DNA from: Phylloscopus collybita
Lineage: Eukaryota; Chordata; Aves; Passeriformes; Phylloscopidae
Length of the DNA: 64,000 nucleotides
Assembly (NCBI GenBank): GCA_027886175.1
Contig: JAJNNQ010000029.1
Span: 4,644,501-4,708,500, forward strand
Reading direction: 5' to 3'
The translations under genes and the position numbers were made by a program. Shown piece after piece: positions 1 through 11,564 of this stretch. Position 1 is the first letter of the stretch. Each line of letters starts with the position of its first letter. The notes under the pieces were generated by a model. It had not been told where the DNA came from. It ran no database searches and saw only the letters and a list, made by a program, of their open reading frames with translations.

Positions 1-490
1 GGTTTTATGGTTAAATAAATGCAAAATTTTCTTATATTTTGTATCTTTTGTAACAGACTCATTGTTTTATAAAAGATTTTAATATTAGAAGAAAATACTA
101 AGGTACTACTAAGGCAGATTATTATGGGGATGTTTGCTGTTGCCCTAGGCATCAAGTCTAAGAATAAAGTAGCCAGTTTTCTCCTGAATTCTGCATTTCT
201 GGCTTTATTTGTGCCAATAAGTAACATTCTTTATTGCCTAAATAACTGGGAAAACAATGGAAAAAGCACATCAGTCTCCTTTCATGCTTAATATCAGCTT
301 TTAAAATGTTTCCATTATTATATTATCAACTGTTGATTTTACATATGCTATTTTGAAACAATTTCATATAATTCTGTATAACATGAAATATTTGATTATA
401 CAGCTTTAAGCTAAATGGCATATAATAAAAGGTTTGCCTAAAACACTTGCAGCAGATACATCTTTTAGCTTTTTTTTCTTAATGTCTTAG

Positions 491-548
491 GGACTTGATT
501 GCATCAGAATCATTGAAGATTTAGCAAAAGTTCTCAAGAAACAGTCAG
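491..548 (+). CDS. TUT7: TUT7 exon: GLDCIRIIEDLAKVLKKQS
   Basis: First TUT7 exon in the window. A T-rich acceptor ends in cttag and the donor is gtaact. It holds 19 codons plus one base, from inside the nucleotidyltransferase domain. Bases 1-490 are the preceding intron, in which I see nothing else. Confidence 0.93.
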
Positions 549-1858
549 GTAACTTTCTGGAAAATTAAAATAAGTGATTCTGGTTTTGTTATTTCAAATG
601 CTGTAGTGACAATGTTCTGGGGCACTATAAATGAAAATCATTAAGATAAAACTAACATAAAAGAGCTTATGTTAGTAAGAGTGAGGTTCAATATTGTGAA
701 TGTTTGGATTTATTATTGTTTGTATATGTAGGTACTTGAGGTGATAATGTTATTGGACCACATCTGATCTGGACAGATAGTATGTTTAACTTACATGCAT
801 AAGAACAATGATTTAAGACTTGAGGTTTCAGTTTAATAATTATGTACTTGTATGTTCAGTGCATAGGAAGTCAATAGTATTCCAATGCAAGTCTGCAATG
901 GGAATCCTGTTTTTTTCTACAAGAAATCAGGAGTTTTATAGTGCTCGTTTTGGTGTATCTACAATGAGTTGTAATGAACTATCATCTCTTAAGCTTATTT
1001 CTCTAAAAAGAAATTTTATTTAGACTGCTCTTTATTTTTTGAGGGGGCTAAACATACATTTATATAAATTATATTTAGCAGATTGATCATGTTTGACAAA
1101 TTTCTAAAATCAGTGTTAAAACATAACTGAAATACAAATTTGGTGTCAGCTAAGATTTTATTTTGTAGCCTTTTGGCTACAGTTGGAAGTTATTTGATAC
1201 TGTGTAGGACTGTATTGTAGCTATTCAGTAATATGACATTTCATCCTAGGTTTAAGAAATGTCTTGCCTATAACGACTGCTAAAGTCCCAATTGTCAAAT
1301 TTTTCCATGTCAGAAGTGGTCTTGAAGTAGACATCAGTTTATATAATACTCTGGTAAGGTTATCTCCTTTTTTATTTTAAGTTGTGTAACAAAAAACTGG
1401 GTATCTGGTTTTTGAGACTGAAGTGATTGTTTGGATGAGGTTCAATAATCAGTTGTTACCTGTTTTAGCTTTATATTTCAAAGAAAACTTTTTGGTTTTG
1501 TTTGTTTGATTATGAGTGGAGTCAGCTGCACAGTTGTGACTTTAGAGTTGTCACTTTCCTAAGAACATCTATTAGCTCTTCAGTAATAGTAAGAAACTGT
1601 GGTTTAAGTAGTGCAAGTTTTTCTTAAATGAGAGACAAAATAAAATAACTTCGGCGTTTATGGTTTCCACTTAGCATCATGGCTCTTGCCTAGTCTTGAG
1701 ACCTGAAATAGTGATTTTTGAACCCAGTCTGCCTGAACTATTACATATTAGAATGTAAAAAAAAAAAACCCCAAAAAAAAACCCCAAGGGGAAAAAAAAA
1801 AATCCCACACAAAAAAACAAAAACAAAAACAAAAAAAAAAAAAAAAAAAAAAAAAAAA

Positions 1859-1895
<37 letters not shown>

Positions 1896-4800
1896 AAACC
1901 CAAACCAAACACAAAGACAAAAAAAAATCCATGTGTTCTTGGCCAAACATTTTAAAAACATATTAGCTTATTTCCATGTCTCTAAATTTTCCTTGAAACA
2001 GCAAAGGAAAGTTAAGTCTTAGTGACAATTTTTAAAATTTCTGAAAGTTTTTTATGAGTTCAAGGGGAGTGTTGAGGAAGGTATCTCAACCACTAAGTGG
2101 GAAAGTTTTCTCCTTGAAATTATGCATTTATATGTGTCCATTGATAGCTCTTACAGATCCGGACTGCAATCTCTGGGTTCAAGAGTATTCAAATATTTTG
2201 AAACTGTAGTAGGAGATTAATGGTTCTTGTTTTGAAGCATTAGTCTATGAATGCTGCTTTGTATCACTTTCACACAATTTAAGGAAGTTGATTGGCTTTT
2301 AAAAGAGCAGGTGATAACCTGAATGCTTCCCTTCTCGATATATGTTCCTACTATGCAGGGCTTCACATATGCATTTCTTGAGGACACAAATTAGAGTTTT
2401 TGTTTTTCATGTTTTCAATTTACTTCCTTCGTGACTTCAGAGCTTCTTTATTTTCTGTATGACTTCGTTATTTTTCTAGGCCTTGCATAACACCAGACTT
2501 CTGTCATCATATGCAGCTATTGATCCTAGAGTAAAATATCTGTGTTACACAATGAAAGTCTTTACAAAGGTAAGTGTATTTCAGACATTCTAGCAGCATA
2601 GTTCCTGCAGCAAGAGATGACACCATGAAAGATAAAAATCATGTTTCTTTTTCTAGATATGTGACATTGGAGATGCATCTCGAGGTAGCCTGTCATCTTA
2701 CGCATATACTCTTATGGTGCTTTATTTTCTTCAACAGAGAAATCCACCAGTCATCCCTGTTCTTCAAGAGGTATGGTATACTACAAAGATATGAGTAACT
2801 GTACACAGTATTGATCAGAAGAACATCAGTGCTGAGTATGAAAGGCTCTTCTAATGAGTTTTATTCTTTCAGATATACAAAGAACCAAAAAAGCCTGAAA
2901 TTTTGGTTGATGGCTGGAATGTATATTTCTTTGATAAGATAGAGGAGTTGGTGAGTAAATCAGGCTAATTGGAAATGTTACCTGTAGCTTTGCAAATGAA
3001 TAGAAATTCCTTTCTAAAGACATTTTTCCCAAATATAGAGGTTGAATATTGTGGTTTTAACCCCAGCTGGCAGTTAAACACCACAGAGCCACTCTCTCAT
3101 TTCCCCCGGCCCCTCCCTGGTGGCCATTCTGTTAAGTATTTTTGTTTTATACAGACTCTTACTGAATTAATAAATTATTTTCTTAAGAGGCAAAACCTAG
3201 TGCCAGAAGTTCTATTAATTGTCCACTTTGTTATTAATAGATTTAAAAATATGGCGTTTAAACCAATATTGAATTATCAATATAAATTATGAAAGGAAGT
3301 ATTCTAGTGTAACTCCATTGCTTTTCTGTATAAAATAAATGATGAAAACATATTATGGAAATAATGAAAATGCTTAATGTAAGTATTGCATGTAACAATA
3401 TTTTTGTCATTTTAGTCAGTTGTTTGGCCAGACTATGGGAAAAACACTGAATCTGCTGGGCAGCTGTGGCTGGGACTTCTCCGATTCTACACAGAAGAAT
3501 TTGATTTTAAAGAGCATGTCATCTGCATCAGGAGAAAAAATCTACTTACAACTTTCAAGAAGCAGTGGACCTCCAAATATATTGTAATTGAAGGTAAAAG
3601 AATATGAAGTACAGGAATATAAAGAATTTCTTTCACATGAAAATTACGCTTTTTCACAAGTCTTATTTATTTTTTTATTACTAGATTTTAAGTTGTTATA
3701 TGCTCATGTTTTGAAACCATCACAAAATTGCCATTGAGTTTCAGTAGTGCTAAACATTATTCTTAAGGGGTTTTTTGGCTACTGAAAAGAAGTAGCAAAG
3801 CAAACTTCACAGTTTTCATTATGAAGTAAATGGCAGAAAAATAGATTTAACAAAATCGTTTGGCAAAGAAATCAGCTGCAATGCAATTGAGGTCTTCTCA
3901 AAAATACTAGGTTTAGCTGAGCCCGTATTTACTTAAGTGATTCAACTCTGTATGATTAGGCTGCTTATTATCACTGTGATTTCTGACAGATAAAATGCAG
4001 TGAATGCAGTGACTTATTTTAGAAATAATTTGTAAATTGTTTTCTGGCCCATTTCATTTTCATGGGAAGAGTTTCTACTCTTTTGTCTGCACACTGAGGA
4101 ATGCCTGTCATGTTTTTTTCTACAGACCCCTTTGATTTGAACCACAATCTTGGAGCTGGATTGTCAAGAAAAAGTAAGTCTTCTGTCAACAATTTCAGTT
4201 TCAAAGTGAAGATCTTGTCTTGGATATTATTTTACATTCTAGTTTCATATTTAAATGATGACTTCAGTTCGGGGTTTGTTTTTTATGTTCCACAGTGACA
4301 AATTTTATAATGAAGGCTTTTATCAATGGCAGAAGAGTATTTGGTACCCCAATAAAAATATTTCCTAAAGAGTACCCATCAAAAATGGTAAGTTCCTTTT
4401 AAGAAGAGTATGTGTTGGTTTTTGATGTATAACTTAGCCTTTGCAGGACTATGGTTACACTCACTGTAAGCTCTTTCTCTTAAATTTCCACACTATTCTA
4501 AAAATCTTCGTGGGAGTTACTGCTGAGTACTGTTTTAATGTTACTTGCCTGTAAAATATTTTGCAAGAATTCTAGTCAAGTCAAGAGTTTCATTGTACCA
4601 ATTTTTGTATTTTAATCCAAATCAAAACCAGCCTAGTATTTCTTAAAACTGCAGATTTCTAACAGTGTGCAGACCTGGTGGTGAGTAGGCTGCCTGCCAA
4701 AGAAGAGATCAGTAGACAGTTACATCATTAGGTGTTTTTCAGGGTTCAGCTACAGACTCCAAGTTTTTCTTTTCTGTAAAGTAAACTTACTGCTGTTTTA

Positions 4801-7800
4801 ACACTTTTGTATCTGTCTTGATATCCAAGTGTTTGGATTTTCGTTTTAAATATATGATTTCTTCTACAGGAGTACTTCTTTGATCCTGAGGTACTAACAG
4901 AAGGAGAATTGGCACCAAATGATAGATGCTGCAGAACTTGTGGTAAAATTGGCCATTTCATGAAAGATTGTCCCATGAGACGAAAGTGAGTATAGTATTG
5001 GCATATGCATGTAACTTTTTTCCTTAGGTTTGTGTAGGAAAGATTAGGATAGTAGTGCTAAAGCAAAACTTGTACCTGCTTCAGATTATTTCCTTGACCT
5101 GAATTAAACTTAAAATGCGTCTGTACCTCTTTTGGCAGTGGTGGATAGTGGTGCTGCAGAACCGTTAAAGTATGGATGCTGACTCTCCACTTCCTTATAC
5201 AGGAAAGGAGTAGTCAAAGAGAATCTAAATATTCGGCAGAGCTGAATAACTGCCGTGAAAAGCACTCATGGATACCTTTTATATTTTTATTTATTTAATA
5301 GCTTCTTCTACCAGAATTTTGCTGCCCCCACCAAGATACAATTTTGTCAAGTTCACAGAATCATGCAAATCAAAAGCAAGGCAAGAATTTCACAGCATTA
5401 TTTTTCATAAGCACACATGTATGAGAACAATGTCCTGGTTCACATCCAAGAGAATGCTTCCTGTCCCTGAGTAGCCATGTCCAATGTTCAATGACTCTCT
5501 TCTGGCAACAAATGAATGGCTAAATTACTTTTGCTTCTCTTTCTTTTATGAAACATCTAAACTTAAAACTCACCTTTTAATTTTGATTTTAGTTAAGACA
5601 AAGCTCTTTAAAGACTTCATGTCTAAAAAACAGTGAAATCTTGAAAATGTTTATGCTCATTTGTAAATTTAACCATCGTTTAGAATCTGTTCATGTTAAA
5701 AGCTGTCATTAAAAATCATTTGTACTTTCCTATAACTAAATAAAAAAAAGGCTACTAACATCATGTTGGATGCTATTACATATTAGAGATTTGTGAACTT
5801 ACACTGTTGATTCTGTTAATTTAGAAATTTACTCAACTTTAGCAATTGCAAGCACAGTAGCTGATAATAGTTTGAAATTAAAGAATGCTGAAGGTGGTGT
5901 GAAAGTCTCCACAATGTCCAAACTGTCTTACACCTATGGATTTTTGATCTTGCATTCTGAAGTGAAACACCAGTTCAATGCACATACTCAGCTATGTTTT
6001 ATACAACATTAGAGGAAAAGTAAATGGGATTGTGCTTCATAAGAACAGAAATGCCCTGTGAGGTAAAACCACTGATACATTTGAGTCTTCTGTTCAGCCA
6101 TTTATTGCTAGAGGGAGTGCTGTCTATGAAGAGCAAACGAGTTGTTTTCTGTAGTCTGTTCTCCTGCATTCCCTTAGCATTGCTGTATAAGAGAAGTTAG
6201 AACCCATACCTGCCCTGCTCTGGTAATGCTCATTTGTGGACTGGAGTTGTTTATGATTTTGTCCTTTTAGTTGGTTGGTTGGTTGATTTTTCCCTGAACC
6301 TAATTCTCCTGGTTTCCTTAGCAGTTTCCTTCGATGGCGACCAGTTCCATAAGTGTTCTGACTGATATGTAAAACGGTACTTTCCTGTATCTGTTTAGAG
6401 CTATTCTTAGTCATCCAATAACTTGCTGGGTGTACACTGAATCCGTTTGCCTTTGTCCCTTGCAAAGATGGTAAATAATACTGGTCTCAGTACAGACTCC
6501 TGTAGAACACCACTCATCACAAGTGTTCACACAGACATTGACTGTAATGCTTGAAGTACAACTGTCCAGCCAGTTCCTTATCCACTGAGTAGTCCCCCTA
6601 TCAAATCCATGTCTTTCCATTTTAGAGAAAAGTATGTTGTGTAAGACAGTGTCACATGCTTTGCAGAAGTCCAGGTACATGATGTCAGTCACTCTTTCCT
6701 TACCCGTCATTTCTGTAACCCATTTTTATTGAGAGCTACCAGATTTGTCAGGCATGATTTGCTCTTAGTGAGGGCATGTTGGCTGTCACCAGTTGCCTCT
6801 CTTGTTTTCCATGTGCATAGTTTTCAGGAGGATCTGCACCATAATCTTACCAGGCAGAGGTGAGACTGACCAGCCTATAGTTCCCCCAGTCTTCCTTTTA
6901 TGCCTTTAAAAACTGCCTGAAGCTCAGGCCATTCTTTTGCTCTTTATTCAGTTTTATGAAGTATTAGACCTTTAAGTCATATAGAATGTTAGAAGCTTCT
7001 CTCAACAGAAGAGACTTTTAGAGAGAATATGTACAGTTTCAGAAGGAAAGAACTGAGTTCTGGTTGAATTGTACAAATAGAAAAAACCCCCAGAACTATA
7101 GCCCTATGTTTTTGTACTTTGTTAGCATTTTGCTTGATGTTTCTTCTCTTCCATTGTCTGCAACATGAGCAGCCCGATTTTCAGTTGCTCTTATATTTTT
7201 TGAGTTACAATTATTAGGATTTAGGACTGTATTATCATCTAATTGTAAAGTTAAATTATTAAATATGTGTTATATCAGTGGACCACTGTTTGGTGGGAGA
7301 GTCAAAGGAAAAGTATGCCAATTCACTTTATTTTTATCTCACTGAAAAATTATTTTGTCTAAGGACAGCACATGTGTTTTTGGTTTTTTATTGACTCTGT
7401 GTGTGAATGTAAGGCCTCTGAATTCTACAGCACTTTTCTGCTCCTGCAGACTAAGACGGCGTCGTGATTATGAAGGTACACAAAGGTATGGAGAAATCAA
7501 GGAGAAAAGAAGCAAAGAGGACAAAGAAGTGCAGAATAAACCAACAGAAAGGGACAACTTAATCAAGGAGGGAAAGTCGCACCTCTGTACACCTCAGAAG
7601 AGGAAACTAGCAAGGGTAATAGTGGAAACTGGAAGAGAGAAGACTCCCAGGCAGTCAGCAGAGAAATGGAAGCGCCTGGAAGACAGAGATGTAAGAGAAA
7701 AACGTTGTTTTATCTGTGGAAGAGAAGGACATATTAAAAAGGAATGCCCACAATATAAAGGAGCTACAGGTATGAAACTGATCAAGCCGAGTAGTTTAAA

Positions 7801-10800
7801 TAGCACTTCTGGGTTTGGGGTTTTTTTATTTAATTTTTAACATGATTGACTAACAGATAAGGTTTTTGCATCATGTAAATGTGGGGTTTTTTTAATGTAG
7901 TCACATTTAACATTCTCCCTTCATCCTCACCTTCCTTTCAGAAATGTGCTGTATCCTGGGAGATTTGGCATGGTTTCTCTTAGCAGATAAAATATTTGTA
8001 ATAAAGAGGGTATAAGTATCAAATATGTTGAAATTGCTTTCATTGTCATCACAATATATGAGCTTGCCAACATTTCAAATAACAGCTTCTCTTCCAGTTC
8101 ATCATAATTGTAACAGAGGCTAGTGTTACACATTATCTAAGCCAGAATGATTCTACACAACCCTGAAGTCAATATGAAAAGTGTACAGATTTGCTCAGAT
8201 TGAAGTTTGTGAATAAAATTTTGTTTCAGTTCAGCAGTTGAAGGAATACAAAAGTTAATCTTATCCTGACAGACCTGAATGAAATACTGCTCAGCAAAAG
8301 TATTTCATTATCTAAGTCATCTTTCAAATAAGATGGATTGCTTATCATTTGCATTATAAAAGAGTATCTTTCTAAGATAAAGCTAAGACTTAAGACAGTA
8401 GATGGTACTTGTAATTAGCTTCCAAAGGAACACCATATCACTGTTTCCCTGTAGTGCATTTATGCCTGGTGCCTGGCTTTTATGCCTGGGTGCATTTAAA
8501 TTCAGGCTGGAAAAATTTGGTTTTACAAATTACTCATGACTTGATCTCTTAAAGGAACAGATTGGAGTCTTTTATAGAAACATATTTTTCAAACCAGCTT
8601 TTCTGTACTTGCAAAAATATCCTGTCTGCCTTAGATCAGGAAACTCTTCATAATCAGATTAATTTAGTGGAAGAGGGTGCAAGACTGTGTTAAAATACTG
8701 TAAGAGGGAGGAAAATGGTGCAAGTATATTCAGAATTGTGAATATATGTAGTAGTATTCTTACTTTGATAGACCAGTAGAAGTACTGGATGGACAGAAAA
8801 GTTTATTAAATATTGAAGCCATGCTTCATTCAGCTTCTGACCTTTTAAAGGTGTATGTCAAGTCTAATTTTAACTTTTGAGTTTATCTTTGACCTTTTCT
8901 CACGGAACTTCTTTTCCAGCCATTCTGTTTGCCTCGAAACTGAGTCTGCTAAGGTGGAGGGGAATATGCCTAGCTGTTTCATAGTCAATCATTTTTAGCA
9001 TTCATCATATGAAAACTTAGGCTGTACGGTATATATGTCTAAAATAATAAGTTTTGCAATAGGTGTTTTTATCTATTATCTGTATTTTGGGAATTAATAT
9101 TTTTGAGTTTGAAAGAATTGCTGTACGTTGAGCTTTGTCTTTTATTGCTTGCTTAGTGCCTGAAGAGTTCTTTCTAGTTGAATAAAGTACTATGAACAAA
9201 TGGATCAAAGAGTTCAGACTTCAGTCTTTGCATTGCTGCATTTTGTGAGACTATGGACACTTCTCTTACCACTGTATCTTCTTTCATTCTAATCTCCCTG
9301 TCTCTTGCTGTTTCTGGAGGAGGATACAAAGCTTAATTTATTGTAGGTTCGTAGCTTAAATGTATGTCACCACATTATGTGAGTTTTCCATGTTATAAAA
9401 TTGAGGAGAATAACAGTGCCCTACATTTTACATTTTCTGATTATAGATAGAAAATATCTTGGTGTTTTTCTGTCTTATGATAATTGAAGCTAATTTCCAA
9501 TTAACAACTCCTTTTTATGATTTTTCCAGATGGCTCAAAACAAGAAGTGTTGTGCGGGTCCCCTTCTTTACCTACTGCTGTCAAACATGCTGGTAGATTA
9601 AATCAGGTAAACAAACACCAAGTGTCTCTTTTGTTTCATCTTTTACATGTTTTTAAGTCCATATAAATTAATTAAGAAAACCTTTACCTAAGATTTCAAG
9701 GAAAACCTTTTATATTGTGTAATTAAATACTTCTGTTTTGTTGGTTCATTGATGTGTGTGTGTGTTTTTATAGGGAGTACTTCTGCATGAAGGAAAAGAG
9801 AAACAGAAAGGAAGAGTATTTTTGAGTCCCCAGTCAGGTTTGTATATCTTCACTTCAATTCAGAAACTGTGTGTAAAAGCCTGGGCAGCAGAGTGAGGGA
9901 GGGGATTCTGCCCCTCTGCTCTGCTCTGGTGAGACTAAACCTGGAACCCTGCATCCAGCTCTGGGGTCCCAGCACAGGAAGGACATGGGACTGTTGGGAG
10001 CCAGTCCAGAGGAGGGTCACCAAGATGATTAGAGGGATGGAGCACCTCTCCTAGGGAGACTGAGAGGGTTGGAGTTGTTCAGCCTAGAGAAAAGAAGACT
10101 TCGAGGAAGACTATTGTGGCTTTTCAGTTCTAAAAAGGGCCCTGTAAGAAAGGTGGGAACAAACTCTTTAGAAGGGACTGTTGCAATAGTAAGGGGTAAT
10201 GGTTTAAAACTGAAAGAGGGTCAATTGACATTAGATCAAAGAAAGTTTTTCACAATGAGGATGGTAAAACACAGGTACAGGTTGCCCAAAGAGGTGGTGG
10301 ATGCCTCATCTCTGAAAACATCCAAGGTCAGGTTGGATGGGGCTCTGAGCAACCTGATGTAGTTGAAGATGTCCCTGCCCACAGCAGGAGGGTTGGATTC
10401 AATGACCTTTAACCCAAATTGTTCTATAATTGTATGAGTCTTCATCAATCCTAATAAGAACTCAAGCTAATTTGCTGAACACAGTGGCAGCTTGAACAGG
10501 TTGAAGCCATCTGTTTTTTTAATCAGGAAAAGCCTACAAATTTTGCATTTTGCTTTGGAAGTAAAATTTGGGCATAACAATACTGTGCATTTATATCATT
10601 GACTCTGGTAGATTTATTTTGCAGCACGGTATGGTGGAGTTGTATTGCCATATATTAGTTTCATATAAGTTTCAGCTTACATGGGGTTCTCTGATTCTTC
10701 AGGGACAAAACATGGAATGCTTTCTTGGGAGACATTCTTGCAGTAATTGTCTATAATTATACGTGATTAATTTAGGAGAGATTGTCAAACTACATCCTTG

Positions 10801-11564
10801 GTCTGAGCTGCAAAAATGCAAACAAGTTAAAATTACATTTAGAAGTACCAGTGAGATTGTATTATAAAGGCCTTTATGTACTCTTTCTGAATCAGAGATG
10901 TTTTGCTTTAAATGTGTGATTAACAATGTAGCTTCCTTAAAGTAATTTCACACACTTATTATCAAGTACAATGAAGATGTTAAAAACTATTGCTTTTGTT
11001 TTAATTAGAATTTCTAGTACAACTCTGCAAACCTTTCAGCAGCATGGGTATATAATACACTAACCTCTCTGCAGTTGGAGGGGGACCTAATTAGTTTTCT
11101 GAAGTTTGTAATGACTAGACTGCAATTAAGTATCTCAATTAAATTATCAGTTTTGGCGGGAAGACACATTGGATTTTTGGTCTTCACTAGAAAGCTTTTT
11201 CAAATGTAACTTCGGGGATTTTGTAGCACTAAGTGGTTTGTCTTTAGGTGTTTAGTTCAAGAAAATGCTGCTTTTTCAATTTTGTATTTTATTATTTCCT
11301 ACTGTCTTTCAGCAGGTAATGATCGTAAGTTGATCTGTATATCCTTTCATTATAGTTTGATGTGACAGTAATTTTCTCTTGTCTTTTAGTTTCAGTTGGT
11401 TTATGTCTGGTTTGGTTTGGTTTGGGTTTTTTGTTTGTTTGTTTTTAAAGGCAAATAATACCTTTAAAGCATGATGCTTTCTTCCTCCCAATTTAGGCAG
11501 CCTTTCCAATAAATACATGACTCAGGGAAAAGCCTCACAGAAGAGGACCCAGCAAGAATCATGA
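491..11564 (+). CDS. TUT7: TUT7 (ZCCHC6) terminal uridylyltransferase 7, C-terminal 13 coding exons, partial
   Basis: Terminal uridylyltransferase that adds U to pre-let-7 and to mRNAs with short poly(A) tails, mainly in the cytoplasm. Coding segments are 491-548, 1250-1353, 2480-2569, 2657-2770, 2873-2950, 3416-3593, 4126-4173, 4296-4387, 4870-4985, 7450-7769, 9530-9606, 9774-9837 and 11497-11564. They total 1407 nt in one unbroken frame (468 codons plus TGA), and all boundaries are GT-AG. In order the product shows the end of the nucleotidyltransferase fold with EVDISLYN (third catalytic Asp), the PAP-associated region (GDASRGSLSSYAYTL), a first CCHC knuckle (CRTCGKIGHFMKDC), a basic Lys/Glu-rich linker, a second knuckle (CFICGREGHIKKEC) and a C-terminus ending KRTQQES. 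It agrees closely with the human protein as I remember it. The N-terminal inactive half and the first catalytic Asp pair lie upstream of the window. The paralogue TUT4 is less likely because of the short C-terminus and the ISCA1 neighbour. Confidence 0.96.
1250..1353 (+). CDS. TUT7: TUT7 exon with third catalytic aspartate (EVDISLYN)
   Basis: Acceptor cctag, donor gtaagg. The translation contains PITTAKVPIVKFFHV followed by EVDISLYN. By family homology (Cid1, TUT4 and TUT7), the Asp of EVDI is the third metal-binding carboxylate of the active site. The residue is intact. Confidence 0.95.
1757..1927. repeat. A-rich low-complexity tract in a TUT7 intron
   Basis: About 170 bp of A runs broken by C or CC. 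It looks like a degraded poly(A)/(A)nC tract with no recognisable retroposon body beside it. Lysine-rich or phenylalanine-rich translations of it are artefacts. Confidence 0.9.
2480..2569 (+). CDS. TUT7: TUT7 exon (ALHNTRLLSAYSAIDPRV...)
   Basis: Thirty whole codons between acceptor ttctag and donor gtaagt. The product ALHNTRLLSAYSAIDPRV continues into KYLCYTMKVFTK, the helical part after the catalytic strand. Confidence 0.95.
2657..2770 (+). CDS. TUT7: TUT7 exon, central domain (GDASRGSLSSYAYTL)
   Basis: Thirty-eight whole codons between acceptor ttctag and donor gtatgg. ICDIGDASRGSLSSYAYTL is the conserved central-domain motif that contacts the incoming nucleotide in this family. The intron before it is only 87 bp. 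Confidence 0.95.
2873..2950 (+). CDS. TUT7: TUT7 exon (IYKEPKKPEILVDGWN...)
   Basis: Twenty-six whole codons, acceptor tttcag and donor gtgagt. It is followed by a 465 bp intron that carries a short LTR fragment near 3050. Confidence 0.94.
3050..3122 (+). mobile_element. Avian ERVL-type LTR 5'-end fragment
   Basis: TGTGGTTTTAACCCCAGC and the next 55 bases align with the start of the longer LTR fragment at 62722 (shared core AGCTGGCA, then TAAA, ACCA and GCCACT). It is a decayed, truncated LTR in a TUT7 intron with no coding content. Confidence 0.6.
3416..3593 (+). CDS. TUT7: TUT7 exon, PAP-associated domain (GQLWLGLLRFYTEEFDF)
   Basis: 178 nt, acceptor ttttag and donor gtaaaa. GQLWLGLLRFYTEEFDF begins the PAP/25A-associated segment, and the exon ends in KYIVIE. 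Its first residues (SVVWPDYGKN) differ from the human PTYWSECGKN, so this linker is poorly conserved. Confidence 0.95.
4126..4173 (+). CDS. TUT7: TUT7 exon (DPFDLNHNLGAGLSRK)
   Basis: A 48 nt exon, acceptor tacag and donor gtaagt. DPFDLNHNLGAGLSRK is a signature of the nucleotide-recognition loop of cytoplasmic TUTases. Confidence 0.94.
4296..4387 (+). CDS. TUT7: TUT7 exon (MTNFIMKAFINGRRVFG...)
   Basis: 92 nt, acceptor ccacag and donor gtaagt. It completes the catalytic module and ends in YPSKM. The short intron before it (122 bp) stays open in one frame but is clearly intronic by homology. Confidence 0.94.
4870..4985 (+). CDS. TUT7: TUT7 exon, first CCHC zinc knuckle
   Basis: 116 nt, acceptor ctacag and donor gtgagt. 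CRTCGKIGHFMKDC has the C-x2-C-x4-H-x4-C spacing of a retroviral-type zinc knuckle, an RNA-contact module in TUT4 and TUT7. The following intron (2.46 kb) holds an antisense CR1 fragment. Confidence 0.95.
6460..6920 (-). mobile_element. CR1 LINE fragment, reverse-transcriptase region, antisense
   Basis: The minus strand reads as decayed CR1 ORF2. The conserved GNYRLVSLTS region (6900-6850) is followed by YLDFCKACDTVLHNILFSKM and WIRNWLDS, matching the CR1 YLDFSKAFDTV...WIRNWL core. There are frameshifts and stops, and Cys replaces Ser and Phe in the palm motif, so it is dead. It lacks the usual CR1 3' end. It sits in the 2.46 kb intron between the two zinc-knuckle exons, antisense to TUT7. The intron sequence around it (4986-6460 and 6920-7449) shows nothing else I recognise. 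Confidence 0.85.
7450..7769 (+). CDS. TUT7: TUT7 exon, basic linker and second CCHC zinc knuckle
   Basis: 320 nt, acceptor ctgcag and donor gtatga. It encodes a charged linker (LRRRRDYEG, then EKRSKEDKEV) and the second knuckle CFICGREGHIKKEC, with all four ligands present. The downstream intron (1.76 kb) shows nothing I recognise. Confidence 0.95.
9530..9606 (+). CDS. TUT7: TUT7 C-terminal exon, possibly alternative (77 nt)
   Basis: 77 nt, acceptor ttccag and donor gtaaac, open in the frame set by the flanking exons. It encodes DGSKQEVLCGSPSLP followed by TAVKHAGRLNQ. I do not remember this segment in human TUT7, where the second knuckle runs almost directly into SLSSKYM. Its length is not a multiple of three, but together with the next exon (64 nt) it is 141 nt, so the pair can be skipped without changing frame. 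Confidence 0.75.
9774..9837 (+). CDS. TUT7: TUT7 C-terminal exon, possibly alternative (64 nt)
   Basis: 64 nt, acceptor ttatag and donor gtttgt (a weak donor). It encodes GVLLHEGKEKQKGRVFLSPQ. It is only 167 bp from the previous exon and shares its frame dependence. Using only one of the two would shift the terminal exon out of frame. Confidence 0.75.
9876..10439 (+). mobile_element. CR1 LINE, 5'-truncated 3' end
   Basis: It begins in the ORF2 tail (REGILPLCSALVRLNLEPC, then IQLWGP) and continues through the CR1 3' region (GAGGTGGTGGATGCC, GGTTGGATTCAATGACC) to a tail resembling TTCTATAATTGTATGAG. It is typical 5' truncation, in sense orientation, in the last TUT7 intron just after the 9774-9837 exon. 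Confidence 0.9.
11497..11564 (+). CDS. TUT7: TUT7 terminal coding exon and stop
   Basis: Acceptor tttag, then SLSNKYMTQGKASQKRTQ and QES, with TGA at 11562-11564. The end is almost identical to the human C-terminus as I remember it, which fixes the gene's end. Confidence 0.95.

Noticed and set aside
1718..1966. Lys-rich and Phe-rich open frames on both strands
   Set aside because: Produced by an A-rich low-complexity tract; the same holds for 29233-29664 and 51619-51921.
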